Positions 38,809 to 48,208 of a DNA stretch of 64,000 bases are shown here, in pieces. The stretch lies in contig CALCCF010000103.1 in the NCBI GenBank assembly GCA_937899905.1, positions 1 to 64,000 on the forward strand. The letters are read 5' to 3'. Every line of letters starts with the position of its first letter. The stretch's first letter is position 1. This stretch comes from an uncultured Phycisphaeraceae bacterium. Its GTDB lineage: Bacteria; Planctomycetota; Phycisphaerae; Phycisphaerales; UBA1924. The position numbers and the translations under genes are program-made. The notes under the pieces were generated by a model. It worked only from the letters and a program-made list of their open reading frames with translations. It did not search any database and had not been told where the DNA came from.

Positions 38809-40158
38809 CTAGTCGAGCCGCTTGACGATCCCCTCCGTGAGCACCTCGCACCCATGCTCACGGATCACGATGTCATCCTCGATGCGCACGCCCTGGATCT
38901 CTTGGCGGATCGTGTCGATCGAGTCCCACTTCACGACGTCTGCGAACGACTCTCGCGTTTCAGCGACATCGATCAGTCCAGGGATGAAGTAGAGCCCCGG
39001 CTCGACCGTGAAGCCGTGGCCGGCCTCGAGCGGGATGTCAACACGAACGCCGACGCCACCCGGGCCCTTTCTCGGTGCCCGGCCCGGCAGCCGCCCGCCA
39101 GCGCCGCGAACGCCAAGGCCGATCATGTGGCCCACACCGTGCGGGAAGAACAGGCCCGCGACGCCGCGCTCGACCAACTCGGCCGGGTCGCCCTTGAGCG
39201 CGCCCAGCCCGACGAGCCCCTCCAAGACAACCTCGCTGCACCGGCGATGCACGTCGTGCCACTCCACGCCGGGCTTGCACATGGCAATACCGGCTTCTTC
39301 GGAGTCGATCACGATGTTGATCACGTCTCGTTGCGTCTGGCTCGGCTGCCCCACCGGCCACGTGCGCGTGACATCGCCGGCGTATCGCTTGTACGCCGCC
39401 CCTGCGTCAACCAGCACGCACTCGCCCTTGTTGATCGCACGCTGGCCCGGCGCAAAGTGCAGCACAGCCGCGTTCGGCCCGCTCCCGACGATCGTGTCGT
39501 AGGGCGTGCCATCGCCGCCGTTGCGGAAGAACTCGGCCTCGATCTCGACCTGCAACTGCCGCTCGGTCATGCCCGCGGCCTCGCCGCTCGTGAGCATTCG
39601 GTGCGCGTACGCGTGGCCCGCCGCGGTCGCCGCACAGGCTTGGCGCATGCGCTCGATCTCGACGTCGTCGAGCACGCGGCGGGCGTGCAAGAACGCATCC
39701 TCCAACTCGGCGCTCAAGCCTCGATCGACTCCGCCCGCAAAGTCGGCAACCGGACACCCGATCGCCGCGACCGTGCGCCCCCGCCGTTGCGCAAGCCAGG
39801 TCGTGAATTCGGGCAGAGGAGCCCCCTCCCAGGTCACGTCGCCCTCCCACGTCCGATGGGCTTGGGTGACCTCGGGCGCGAACGCCCGCCAAGGCTCGTC
39901 GCCGCCCTCAGCCAGATCAACCGCCAGGACCCCACCCGGGCACTGCTGCTCGGTCAGGTAGAAATACGCGCTGTGGGCCATGAAGGGGTACACGCGATCG
40001 TGCTGGCCGGGCACGGGGATCATCTCGCCCGCGCCGAGCAGCACGATGGGCAACGCCGCGTGCCCGCCAAGTACCTGATCGGCCCTCTCCCGCAGCGCAG
40101 CGGCGGTACGTTGGCGACGTGCGAGGAGGTGGGTCTGCGGGGTCTGGGAGCTGGTCAT
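38809..40158 (-). CDS. pepP: Xaa-Pro aminopeptidase (M24B)
   Basis: RVYPFMAHSAYFYLTEQ; VLVDAGAAYKRYAGDVTRTWPV; FFPHGVGHMIGLGVRGAGG; FTVEPGLYFIPGL. Confidence 0.92.
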   Translation of the reverse strand: MTSSQTPQTHLLARRQRTAAALRERADQVLGGHAALPIVLLGAGEMIPVPGQHDRVYPFMAHSAYFYLTEQQCPGGVLAVDLAEGGDEPWRAFAPEVTQAHRTWEGDVTWEGAPLPEFTTWLAQRRGRTVAAIGCPVADFAGGVDRGLSAELEDAFLHARRVLDDVEIERMRQACAATAAGHAYAHRMLTSGEAAGMTERQLQVEIEAEFFRNGGDGTPYDTIVGSGPNAAVLHFAPGQRAINKGECVLVDAGAAYKRYAGDVTRTWPVGQPSQTQRDVINIVIDSEEAGIAMCKPGVEWHDVHRRCSEVVLEGLVGLGALKGDPAELVERGVAGLFFPHGVGHMIGLGVRGAGGRLPGRAPRKGPGGVGVRVDIPLEAGHGFTVEPGLYFIPGLIDVAETRESFADVVKWDSIDTIRQEIQGVRIEDDIVIREHGCEVLTEGIVKRLD

Positions 40159-40384
40159 GCAGCGAGTCTATGGGCGATCCCCGCACCGTCGCCCGGGCCC
40201 AAGCAAGCTCCGAGAGCGCCGCTGTCCGCTGCCACGCAGACAAATTCTCACCGAATTTGCGCAGGCGTGTCATGAACCGAACCGGAATCTCGCGACCACC
40301 CGGGCCGCAACCAAGGGTGCCGCGTGGGTGCCCGGAGTTGACCGCAGTTGCTTTACGCCGCGAACCAAGGAGCGCAGACACCCC

Positions 40385-41017
40385 ATGTCCATTCGCCTCG
40401 GAGACACCGCACCGGACTTCACCGCAACCTCAACCCAAGGAGAGATCAGCTGGCACGACTGGCTGGGCGACAGCTGGGGCGTGCTGTTCAGCCATCCGGC
40501 CGACTTCACCCCCGTGTGTACCACCGAGCTCGGCGCCGTCGCCAAGCTGAAGCCCGAGTTCGACAAACGCAACGTCAAAGTCGCCGGCCTGTCGGTCGAC
40601 CCGCTGGAGAGCCACCTCGACTGGGCGGGCGACATCGAGGAGACGCAGGGCGTCGCCCTCAACTTCCCGCTGATCGCCGACGACGATCGCGCCGTATCCG
40701 ACGCCTACGGCATGATCCACCCCAGCGCCGACAACACCATGACCGTGCGCTCGGTCTTCATCATCGGCCCGGACAAAAAGGTCAAGCTCACGCTGACCTA
40801 CCCCGCCAGCACCGGCCGAAACTTCGACGAGCTGCTGCGAGTGATCGACTCACTCCAGCTGACCGCCACGCACAAGCTCGCCACACCCGCCAACTGGCAG
40901 CACGGCGAGGACTGCATCATCGTCCCCGCCGTGAGCAACGATGAGGCGGAGGAACTGTTCCCGGGCGGTTTCAACGAAGTGAAGCCCTACCTGCGGACGA
41001 CCAAGCAACCGGCTTAG
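40385..41017 (+). CDS. peroxiredoxin (1-Cys/Prx6-like)
   Basis: LGDTAPDFTATSTQGEISWHDWLGDSWGVLFSHPADFTPVCTTELG; C-terminal WQHGEDCIIVPAVSNDEA. Confidence 0.95.
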   Translation: MSIRLGDTAPDFTATSTQGEISWHDWLGDSWGVLFSHPADFTPVCTTELGAVAKLKPEFDKRNVKVAGLSVDPLESHLDWAGDIEETQGVALNFPLIADDDRAVSDAYGMIHPSADNTMTVRSVFIIGPDKKVKLTLTYPASTGRNFDELLRVIDSLQLTATHKLATPANWQHGEDCIIVPAVSNDEAEELFPGGFNEVKPYLRTTKQPA

Positions 41018-41053
41018 TGGACGCAAGTCGTAGCACATCTCGAAGTGACGTCG

Positions 41054-41087
41054 GCGTGGCATGTGACAAGATCTTCACATGCCACGC
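41054..41087. repeat. 13-bp perfect inverted repeat with 8-nt spacer
   Basis: gcgtggcatgtga-caagatct-tcacatgccacgc, directly upstream of ORF starting 41099. Confidence 0.85.
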
Positions 41088-41098
41088 TACCATGTCGC

Positions 41099-41644
41099 AT
41101 GGATCCTGCTGAACATGATCGTCGCGCCTCGAAGAGACTCATATGGCAAGTGATCATGGCCCTTGCGGTGCTCATGGCTATGACTAGCCTGTCGTTCGCA
41201 ATCTATGGCGTCTTCTCAGCGCGGCTGTCAATAGAAGATCGGCTTCGGTCCGTCTTCATCGCTAGCGTTCTCGCCATTGCCCCGACCATTGTCTGGATCT
41301 GCACCGCGTGGAACTGGCACGCGAATGTCGCCTCGGATGACCAGCGAGGCAATTGGGCCTGGACGCCGCTCCAGTCCGTCGCGGCAGTTTCCATGGCAGC
41401 AGCTCTGGCGGGCCAACACGTCTATTTCAGGTTTGCCGCCCGCGGCGAGATCCCTTCCGAGCCGCTCTTCCTATTCGCACTGGGTTGGCTCCTTGCGGTC
41501 GTCGCCGCCGTCGTCGTCCTGGTACTCACTCTCCGCTTTGGACCAAGTGCTAGTAAATGGCTCGCTCTAGCAATTCTCCAGATCACGGTGCTCGGCCTGT
41601 TGAAGGCGTGGCTAGGTGTCGTCTCGTACGCGGCTGCCGTCTAA
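41099..41644 (+). CDS. hypothetical multi-pass membrane protein
   Basis: ATG at 41099; four hydrophobic segments; no recognised family. Confidence 0.6.
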   Translation: MDPAEHDRRASKRLIWQVIMALAVLMAMTSLSFAIYGVFSARLSIEDRLRSVFIASVLAIAPTIVWICTAWNWHANVASDDQRGNWAWTPLQSVAAVSMAAALAGQHVYFRFAARGEIPSEPLFLFALGWLLAVVAAVVVLVLTLRFGPSASKWLALAILQITVLGLLKAWLGVVSYAAAV

Positions 41645-41726
41645 ACAAGCTCCACAATTTGCCGCTTCGAGCACTCTCGCGCGTGTCTTGTTGCGCGGCA
41701 ACACAGAGCACCGCCAACAATCCTCT

Positions 41727-42830
41727 GTGACTACCGCCGCCGACAGTCTCCCTCCCGCCCTCAAAGCCAAGCTCGACGAGCTCGCAACCCAATACCGCGA
41801 GGTCGGCGTCCAGCTCGAGGACCCCGAGGTCCTCGCCGACCACGAGCAGGTCCGCGACCTCTCGATCCGCCGCTCGGCCCTGGCGCCCGTGGTCGAGGGC
41901 TACGAGCGATTCAACGGCTTGCTCGAAGAGGCCGCCGAGCTGCGCCAAGCCATCGAGTCGGGCGAAGACCCCGAGCTGGTCGAGATGGCCAAGGCCGAGC
42001 TCCCAGGAATCGAAGAGCAAGCCACCAGCGAGATCGAGACCGTCAAGGCGGCACTGGTCTCCAGCGATGACAACCTCGTCGGCTCGGTCATCCTCGAGAT
42101 CCGTGCGGGCCCCGGCGGCGACGAGGCCCAGCTCTGCGACGCCGACCTCTTGGGCATGGACGAGAAGTTCGCCTCCAAGAAGGGCTGGGACTTCGAGACG
42201 CTCGACTTCACCGGCGGCGAGGGCCACGGCGGGCTCCGCTCGGTCAGCGTCAGCGCCAAGGGCGAGGGCGTGTGGGCCGAGCTCAGCTTCGAGGCCGGGG
42301 TTCATTCCGTCAAGCGTGTGCCCGCGACCGAGGCCCAGGGCCGCATCCACACCAGTACCGCCACCGTCGCCGTGCTGCCCGAGCCCAAGGCCGTCGAAGT
42401 AAAGATCGACTGGGGCAATGACGTCACCGAGCACATCACCACCGCCCAGGGCCCCGGCGGGCAGAACGTCAACAAGGTCGCCACGGCCGTCCACCTCGTG
42501 CACAACCCGACCGGCATTGAGGTGCGCATGCAAGAGAGCAAGAGCCAGCACCAGAACCGCGAGAAGGCGCGCCGCCTGCTCATGGCCCGGCTCTACGAGC
42601 TCCAGTTGCGCGAGGCCGAAGCCGAGCGGTCCGCGGCTCGCAAGGGCCAGATCGGCACCGGCGAGCGGTCCGAGAAGGTCCGCGTCTACCGCTACCAGGA
42701 CGGCATCGTGGCCGACCAACGCCTGGAAACCAAGCTCCAGCTCCGCCAGATCCTCTTCGACGGCGACCTCTCAACCCTCATGGCCGCCCTGATCGAGCAA
42801 CGCACCGCCCAACGGCTTGCGGACCTCTGA
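41727..42830 (+). CDS. prfA: peptide chain release factor 1
   Basis: GVHSVKRVPATEAQGRIHTSTATVAVLPE; GPGGQNVNK (GGQ); GERSEKVRVYRYQDGIVADQR. Confidence 0.93.
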   Translation: MTTAADSLPPALKAKLDELATQYREVGVQLEDPEVLADHEQVRDLSIRRSALAPVVEGYERFNGLLEEAAELRQAIESGEDPELVEMAKAELPGIEEQATSEIETVKAALVSSDDNLVGSVILEIRAGPGGDEAQLCDADLLGMDEKFASKKGWDFETLDFTGGEGHGGLRSVSVSAKGEGVWAELSFEAGVHSVKRVPATEAQGRIHTSTATVAVLPEPKAVEVKIDWGNDVTEHITTAQGPGGQNVNKVATAVHLVHNPTGIEVRMQESKSQHQNREKARRLLMARLYELQLREAEAERSAARKGQIGTGERSEKVRVYRYQDGIVADQRLETKLQLRQILFDGDLSTLMAALIEQRTAQRLADL

Positions 42831-42845
42831 CTCCCGTTCAAGTCC

Positions 42846-43223
42846 ATGCCGTATCAGGACGATGCGCCAGCTATGGGACGAAAGCATGCTCTGCCGATGC
42901 TCACCGCAGCCGCGACCGCCACGACGGTGTTCGTCACCGTCGAGCCCAAGCAGGGCCAGGCCACGTTCGAGAAGCACGAACACGCGCCCGCGCTCCTGAT
43001 GGGCACGCTCGAGGGACGCGACCTCTCGGTACGCATCGAAGCGACCGAAGACGGCACGCGCTACTCGGTGATCGACGCTTCCGGCGCGATCGTCGCCAGC
43101 GGTCTCGATGCCAACACGCTGCGAGAGCGGTACCCGCTACTGGCCCCCGGCGCCTTCTACGCCACGGAGCAGGGCTCGCCGCTGGGCCCGCTCATGATGG
43201 TCCCCGACTCGCCAGGCTTCTGA
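42846..43223 (+). CDS. hypothetical protein
   Basis: Short ORF between prfA and nadD, same strand. Confidence 0.6.
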   Translation: MPYQDDAPAMGRKHALPMLTAAATATTVFVTVEPKQGQATFEKHEHAPALLMGTLEGRDLSVRIEATEDGTRYSVIDASGAIVASGLDANTLRERYPLLAPGAFYATEQGSPLGPLMMVPDSPGF

Positions 43224-43256
43224 TCGCGACGGAAGCCGCGAGCCCTACCGTCGATC

Positions 43257-43943
43257 GTGCCCGCAGCCGAACCGACGCCACTCGATATCCCCGCAGACGC
43301 CAAGCACATCGTGCTCTTCGGCGGCACGTTCGACCCGCCACACCAGGCCCACACACTACTCGCCGACCTCGCGCGACGCGAGATCGAACGCCGGCATGCC
43401 TGCTCGGCGTGGCTCGTGTTCATCCCCGCCGCTCGCTCGCCACACAAGGACAGCGCGCCCCACGCCACCGACGCGCAGCGTGTCGAGATGCTCCGCCTCG
43501 CGACCGACGGGATCGACCGGTGCACCGTGTGGACCGACGAGATCGACCGCGCAACGAGCGGTGAGCCCAGCTATTGGCTTACTACGCTCCAGCGCGCAAG
43601 AGTGCTCCTCGGCGACCGAGCGCTCTCCTTCATCATCGGCAGCGATCAAGCCGCCAGCTTCCATCGGTGGCGCGAGCCGCGAACCATGCTCGACCTCGCC
43701 GCACCGGTCGTCCTGCCACGTGAACCGATCATTTCAGCCACTTCTCTTCGGGAGGCCATGGCTCGAGCCGGGTTCTGGCGTGAGCGCGAGCTCGATGCAT
43801 GGGTGGAACGCCTAATCGTCACCGATGCCGTCGCCGCAGCGTCAACCGAGGTCCGCGAGGCACACGGTGCGCAAACAATAACCCCCGTGCATCCGGCGGT
43901 CGCCGAGTACGCGAGGGTGAACAAGCTCTACGCAAAGAGCTAG
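43257..43943 (+). CDS. nadD: nicotinate-nucleotide adenylyltransferase
   Basis: IVLFGGTFDPPHQAHTLLA; FIPAARSPHKD; IIGSDQAASFHRWREP; ISATSLREAM. Confidence 0.9.
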   Translation: MPAAEPTPLDIPADAKHIVLFGGTFDPPHQAHTLLADLARREIERRHACSAWLVFIPAARSPHKDSAPHATDAQRVEMLRLATDGIDRCTVWTDEIDRATSGEPSYWLTTLQRARVLLGDRALSFIIGSDQAASFHRWREPRTMLDLAAPVVLPREPIISATSLREAMARAGFWRERELDAWVERLIVTDAVAAASTEVREAHGAQTITPVHPAVAEYARVNKLYAKS

Positions 43944-43958
43944 ATCTATGAAGCAGGC

Positions 43959-45149
43959 TCAGGCGCCGGCCGTGACAGCTCCACCAACCGCAGCCTTCAA
44001 CTCGTCAACCTTGTCGGTCTTCTCCCAGCCGAAGAACGTGTGGCCGTCTCGTTCGAAGGGCTTTCGACCGAAGTGGCCGTGCCGCGCGGTCAGGCGATAG
44101 ATCGGCTTGCGCAACTGCAACGCGTCGATGATGCCGCGGGGCGTGAGCGGGAACACGCTGCGGATGGCCTTCTCGATCTTGCCCAGATCGGCCCGCTCGG
44201 TCCCGAAGCAGTCGATGTGCACGCTGGTCGGCTCGGCCACACCGATCGCGTAGCTCAGCTGCACCTCGCACACGTCGGCAAGCCCGGCGGCCACCACGTT
44301 CTTGGCAATGTACCTTGCCATGTACGCCGCCGAGCGATCGACCTTGGTCGGGTCCTTGCCGCTAAACGCCCCACCACCGTGGCGGCCGCGACCACCGTAG
44401 GTATCGACGATGATCTTGCGTCCGGTCAGCCCCGCGTCGCCGTGCGGCCCACCGATCTCGAAGCGGCCCGTCGGGTTCACGTGCACGGTGATGCCCGGGT
44501 TCCACCACTCGCCGAGCACGGGCTTGAAAATGTGCTCGATGACGTCCTTGCGGAGCTGGTCTTGCTTGTCGTTCCAGCTCTTGTCGTGCTGCGTGCTCAT
44601 CAGTACGGTGTCAACGCGCACCGGCTTCAGCCCGTCGTACTCGATCGTCACCTGGCTCTTGGCGTCGGGACGCAGCCCAGGGATGATGCCCTCGCGGCGC
44701 ACGTGCGCTTGCTGCTCGACCAATCGGTGCGAGAGTTGGATCGGCAGCGGCATGAGCGCGTCGGTCTCGTTGCAAGCGAAGCCGAACATGAGGCCCTGGT
44801 CGCCCGCACCCTCGCGATCAACGCCCTGGGCGATGTCTGGACTCTGCTTGTTGAGCGCGACGAGCACTGCGCACGAATCGCAATCGAAGCGCATGTGCGC
44901 GTCGTCATAGCCGATCTCGCGGATGGTGTCGCGCACAACGTCCTGAATGTCGACGTAGGTGCTGGTGGTGACCTCGCCGGCCACAACGACCAGGCCGGTG
45001 GCCACCATGGTCTCAACGGCGACACGCGAGTGCGGGTCGTCGGCCAGCATGACATCGAGGATCGCGTCGGAGATCTGGTCGGCCACCTTGTCGGGATGGC
45101 CCATCGACACGGACTCGGACGTGAAAAGGTACATTCGATCGTCGGGCAT
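43959..45149 (-). CDS. metK: S-adenosylmethionine synthetase
   Basis: [59 protein letters not shown]. Confidence 0.96.
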   Translation of the reverse strand: MPDDRMYLFTSESVSMGHPDKVADQISDAILDVMLADDPHSRVAVETMVATGLVVVAGEVTTSTYVDIQDVVRDTIREIGYDDAHMRFDCDSCAVLVALNKQSPDIAQGVDREGAGDQGLMFGFACNETDALMPLPIQLSHRLVEQQAHVRREGIIPGLRPDAKSQVTIEYDGLKPVRVDTVLMSTQHDKSWNDKQDQLRKDVIEHIFKPVLGEWWNPGITVHVNPTGRFEIGGPHGDAGLTGRKIIVDTYGGRGRHGGGAFSGKDPTKVDRSAAYMARYIAKNVVAAGLADVCEVQLSYAIGVAEPTSVHIDCFGTERADLGKIEKAIRSVFPLTPRGIIDALQLRKPIYRLTARHGHFGRKPFERDGHTFFGWEKTDKVDELKAAVGGAVTAGA

Positions 45150-45294
45150 AGAGCGACGGTCCCCTTGGCGCGCGGCCAATGCGGAGCCCCCGTGGTTTTC
45201 TGCGTGGCGGGGGCGCCTCGGTCGGTCGAAGAGTCTAGCGACCAAAGGCCCACAAACCCGCCATACCTGCGGACCGCCCGACCTACGCTTGCGG

Positions 45295-46467
45295 ATGCCC
45301 ACTTCCGCCGGCAAGACCAAGCCACAGTCCCGGCCCAACCCCAGCTCGAGATCCCGACGTCCCCGTGCCAAGTCGACGCCTGGCGCGAAGCGAGGGCGGG
45401 GCGGCGGCCTGACCTACGCCGAGTCGGGGGTCGATATCGACGCGGGCGACCGGTTCACCCAGGCCATCTCAGGCTTCATGCGCCGCACCCACGGGCCCCG
45501 CGTGCTGTCCAACGACGGCGGATTCGCAGGCCTCTTCCGCCTCGACTTCAACGAGCGGCTCTTCCAACGCAACTACAAGGAACCCGTGCTCGTCGCCGCG
45601 ACCGACGGCGTCGGTACCAAGCTGCGCCTGGCCCGCGACATGGACACCTTCGACACCGTCGGCATCGACCTCGTCGCCATGTGCGTCAACGACCTCATCG
45701 TTGAGGCCGCCGAGCCGCTGTTCTTCCTCGATTACCTGGCCATCCCCCGCGTCGAGCACGGCATGCTCGTCGATCTGGTCAAGGGCGTCTCCAAGGGGTG
45801 CCAGATCGCCGGATGCTCCTTGCTGGGCGGCGAGACGGCCGAGCTCCCCGGCATCTACCCTGAGGGCGAGTTCGACATGGCCGGCTTCGCCGTCGGCGTT
45901 GTCGAGCTCCGCAAGGCCACCAGCAACATGAAGGTCGAGCCCGGTGACGTCATCTTGGGACTGGGTTCCGATGGCGTGCATTCCAACGGCTTTAGCCTCG
46001 TCCGCCGCGTCGTCGAGCACGCCAAGCTCGACCTCCAAACCGTCTATCCCCAGCTCGACCCCGAGCGCACGCTCGGCCAGGTCCTGCTCACGCCAACACG
46101 TATCTACGCCCCAAGCGTTGTCAGGCTGCTTCGTGGCTATCGCGTCAAGCGGGTCATCTCGGGCATGGCCCATATCACCGGCGGCGGCCTGGCCGGCAAC
46201 CTCGAACGCTCGCTCCAACCCGGCGTGGACGCCATCCTGGACAGGTCGGCATGGACCGTCCCGCCCATCTTCCGCTTCCTCAAGAAGCAGGGCGGCATCC
46301 GCGGCCCTGAGATGGACAAGGTCTTCAACATGGGCGTGGGCTACTGCGTCATCGTCCGCCCCGCCTTCGCCGACGCCGTAGCCGACAAGCTCGCTCGCAG
46401 CGGTGAACGGGTGACCCGAATCGGCTCGATCCGGCCTGGGGCCGGCCGCGTGCGGTTCCGCTCGTGA
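45295..46467 (+). CDS. purM: phosphoribosylformylglycinamidine cyclo-ligase
   Basis: [78 protein letters not shown]. Confidence 0.95.
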   Translation: MPTSAGKTKPQSRPNPSSRSRRPRAKSTPGAKRGRGGGLTYAESGVDIDAGDRFTQAISGFMRRTHGPRVLSNDGGFAGLFRLDFNERLFQRNYKEPVLVAATDGVGTKLRLARDMDTFDTVGIDLVAMCVNDLIVEAAEPLFFLDYLAIPRVEHGMLVDLVKGVSKGCQIAGCSLLGGETAELPGIYPEGEFDMAGFAVGVVELRKATSNMKVEPGDVILGLGSDGVHSNGFSLVRRVVEHAKLDLQTVYPQLDPERTLGQVLLTPTRIYAPSVVRLLRGYRVKRVISGMAHITGGGLAGNLERSLQPGVDAILDRSAWTVPPIFRFLKKQGGIRGPEMDKVFNMGVGYCVIVRPAFADAVADKLARSGERVTRIGSIRPGAGRVRFRS

Positions 46468-46581
46468 TGTTCGCAATGCGTCAGGTTCTTCTGCACGACT
46501 TGACGCGATTTTCATGGTTTATAAGGGATAAACCCAACTGCACCCATTCCCCTCTTCAGCACGAAAGGGATGGTGATCCGG

Positions 46582-46606
46582 TGTGTCTCTGGTATACTGA
46601 GACACA
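46582..46606 (+). promoter_or_regulatory. candidate extended -10 promoter (TGGTATACT) inside 8-bp inverted repeat
   Basis: TGTGTCTC-TGGTATACT-GAGACACA; arms perfectly complementary, spacer equals TGnTATACT. Confidence 0.5.
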
Positions 46607-46787
46607 TAGGGGAGGCAGCGGCACGTGCCGCCCTCTGTTGTATGGCAACGCCTAAGCCACGAGGGCGAGGGCGCAAACGGGTTGTTTTTGGTCCGCATCT
46701 TCTGTCGGTGTTCCCTCGGTTTGGCGTTCGCCCGGCCGACCGGCAACTGCCAAGGGCCAGGCAAGCCACACAGACGGGGACTGTTCA

Positions 46788-47789
46788 ATGCGAGTGCAAC
46801 GACTCGGCCGTGGTCACCAAGCCCAAAGGGCAGGGGCCTTTACGCTCATCGAACTCTTGGTGGTCATCGCGATCATCGCGCTGCTCATCAGCATCCTGTT
46901 GCCCTCGCTGGGGAACGCTCGCACGGCCGCGCAGGCCACGGTGAGCGTCTCGAACCTGCGCCAGATGGGTCTGAGCACGTTCAACTACGCCTCGGATCAC
47001 AAGGAAGCGTGGCTCAACCCCTACGACCGCGATGATGAGGGCGGCCCCCTGCCTCGCGGGTGGATCCGCGTTCCGGGCCGCTACGAGCGCGATCGCGCAG
47101 CCTGGAACATGGCCGGCTCCATCGCCGAGCGCGTCAGCGAGCCGTTCGCGATGCACGCGACCAGCCTCCTGCTGCACTACGTCTCCGATGGCCCCAGCGG
47201 TCTCACCGACAAGACGCAGTTCGCCCCCGGCGACTACACGGTGATCCAGCGGTTCAAGGAGATCACCCAGGGCATCGGTGAGTTCGACGACTACATCTGG
47301 GACGGCTCGTACTTCTACTCGCCGACCATGTACCTTCGACCCGAGCGGTACGAGACCGAGGATCTCGTCCGCACGCAGTGGGCCGACTTCCGCCGCAACC
47401 GCATCGATGATGCCCTCTGGCCGAGCCAGAAGGTCGTGTGGTTCGAGCGCTTCGACTTCACGAAGCCGTTCCGCACCCAGGAGAGCGGCGCCCGCGTCCG
47501 CTTCTTCCCGAACTGGAACAACCCCGTCGCTACGCCGAACGTGATGGTTGCCGACGGCAGCGCCCGACAGGTGATCATCGCCGACATCATCGGCCAGACC
47601 CAGTCAGACAACGAGGAGGTCGCTCGTATCTACACGCCCAGCGGCTTGTGGAACCCGCCCACCTCGTGGCTGCAGCGGTACTCGATGGACAAGGATGGGT
47701 TCGAGAATGGTGAGAACGACACCATCGCCCATCCCGCGTTCTTCTGGGCGACCCGTGATGGCATCCGCGGCCAGGACATCTACCGCTAA
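46788..47789 (+). CDS. prepilin-type N-terminal cleavage/methylation domain protein (type II pseudopilin)
   Basis: [58 protein letters not shown]. Confidence 0.92.
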   Translation: MRVQRLGRGHQAQRAGAFTLIELLVVIAIIALLISILLPSLGNARTAAQATVSVSNLRQMGLSTFNYASDHKEAWLNPYDRDDEGGPLPRGWIRVPGRYERDRAAWNMAGSIAERVSEPFAMHATSLLLHYVSDGPSGLTDKTQFAPGDYTVIQRFKEITQGIGEFDDYIWDGSYFYSPTMYLRPERYETEDLVRTQWADFRRNRIDDALWPSQKVVWFERFDFTKPFRTQESGARVRFFPNWNNPVATPNVMVADGSARQVIIADIIGQTQSDNEEVARIYTPSGLWNPPTSWLQRYSMDKDGFENGENDTIAHPAFFWATRDGIRGQDIYR

Positions 47790-48064
47790 TGGGCGGCGTC
47801 CAGGACCTGATCGAGAACATCAAGTACGCCGACGCGGCTCTCAAGAAGAAGATCATCTTGGGATCCGTCGCTGGCGTGCTCTTCCTCGTGGCCGGCGTCT
47901 TCCTCATTCGAACCGTGTTTGGCGGGAGTGTCGCGGAGATGCCTACGGAAACCGAGCAGGCCGCTCTCGAGTTGCGTGAACAACTCGATGGCGACAGCTC
48001 GGCGCAGACCGAGGTCGACGATCCGCAGCCGTTCACAAACAAGGCGGCGCCGCCGCCGCGTTAA
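47789..48064 (+). CDS. hypothetical small single-TM protein
   Basis: ATG overlaps preceding TAA; one TM (IILGSVAGVLFLVAGVFLI). Confidence 0.7.
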   Translation: MGGVQDLIENIKYADAALKKKIILGSVAGVLFLVAGVFLIRTVFGGSVAEMPTETEQAALELREQLDGDSSAQTEVDDPQPFTNKAAPPPR

Positions 48065-48099
48065 GCGGACGAGGATCTCAACCAAAGCAATGCATGCGG

Positions 48100-48129
48100 C
48101 CCCCGGACTTAGTCTGGGGGTTTTTCTTT
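48100..48129 (+). terminator. Rho-independent terminator
   Basis: CCCCCGGAC-TTA-GTCTGGGGG followed by TTTTTCTTT, downstream of stop at 48064. Confidence 0.92.
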
Positions 48130-48208
48130 CCGATGGAATACTCCAAAGTCTGCTGAGCAGAACGATGGTCTTGGCGGCAACCAAAGACTCGACAGCTGCG
48201 CCCAACAC

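Noticed and set aside
38854-40275. 473-aa plus-strand ORF
   Set aside because: Antisense to Xaa-Pro aminopeptidase; His/Arg/Ala-rich shadow translation.
41583-42719. 378-aa minus-strand ORF
   Set aside because: Antisense to prfA.
45150-45294. Firm SAM riboswitch call upstream of metK
   Set aside because: No match to the SAM-I, SAM-II or SAH consensus that I could recognise; kept only as a low-interest leader observation.
46643-46944. Small [24 protein letters not shown]... upstream of the pseudopilin
   Set aside because: Runs out of frame into the pseudopilin gene; more likely leader RNA than protein, with no coding support.
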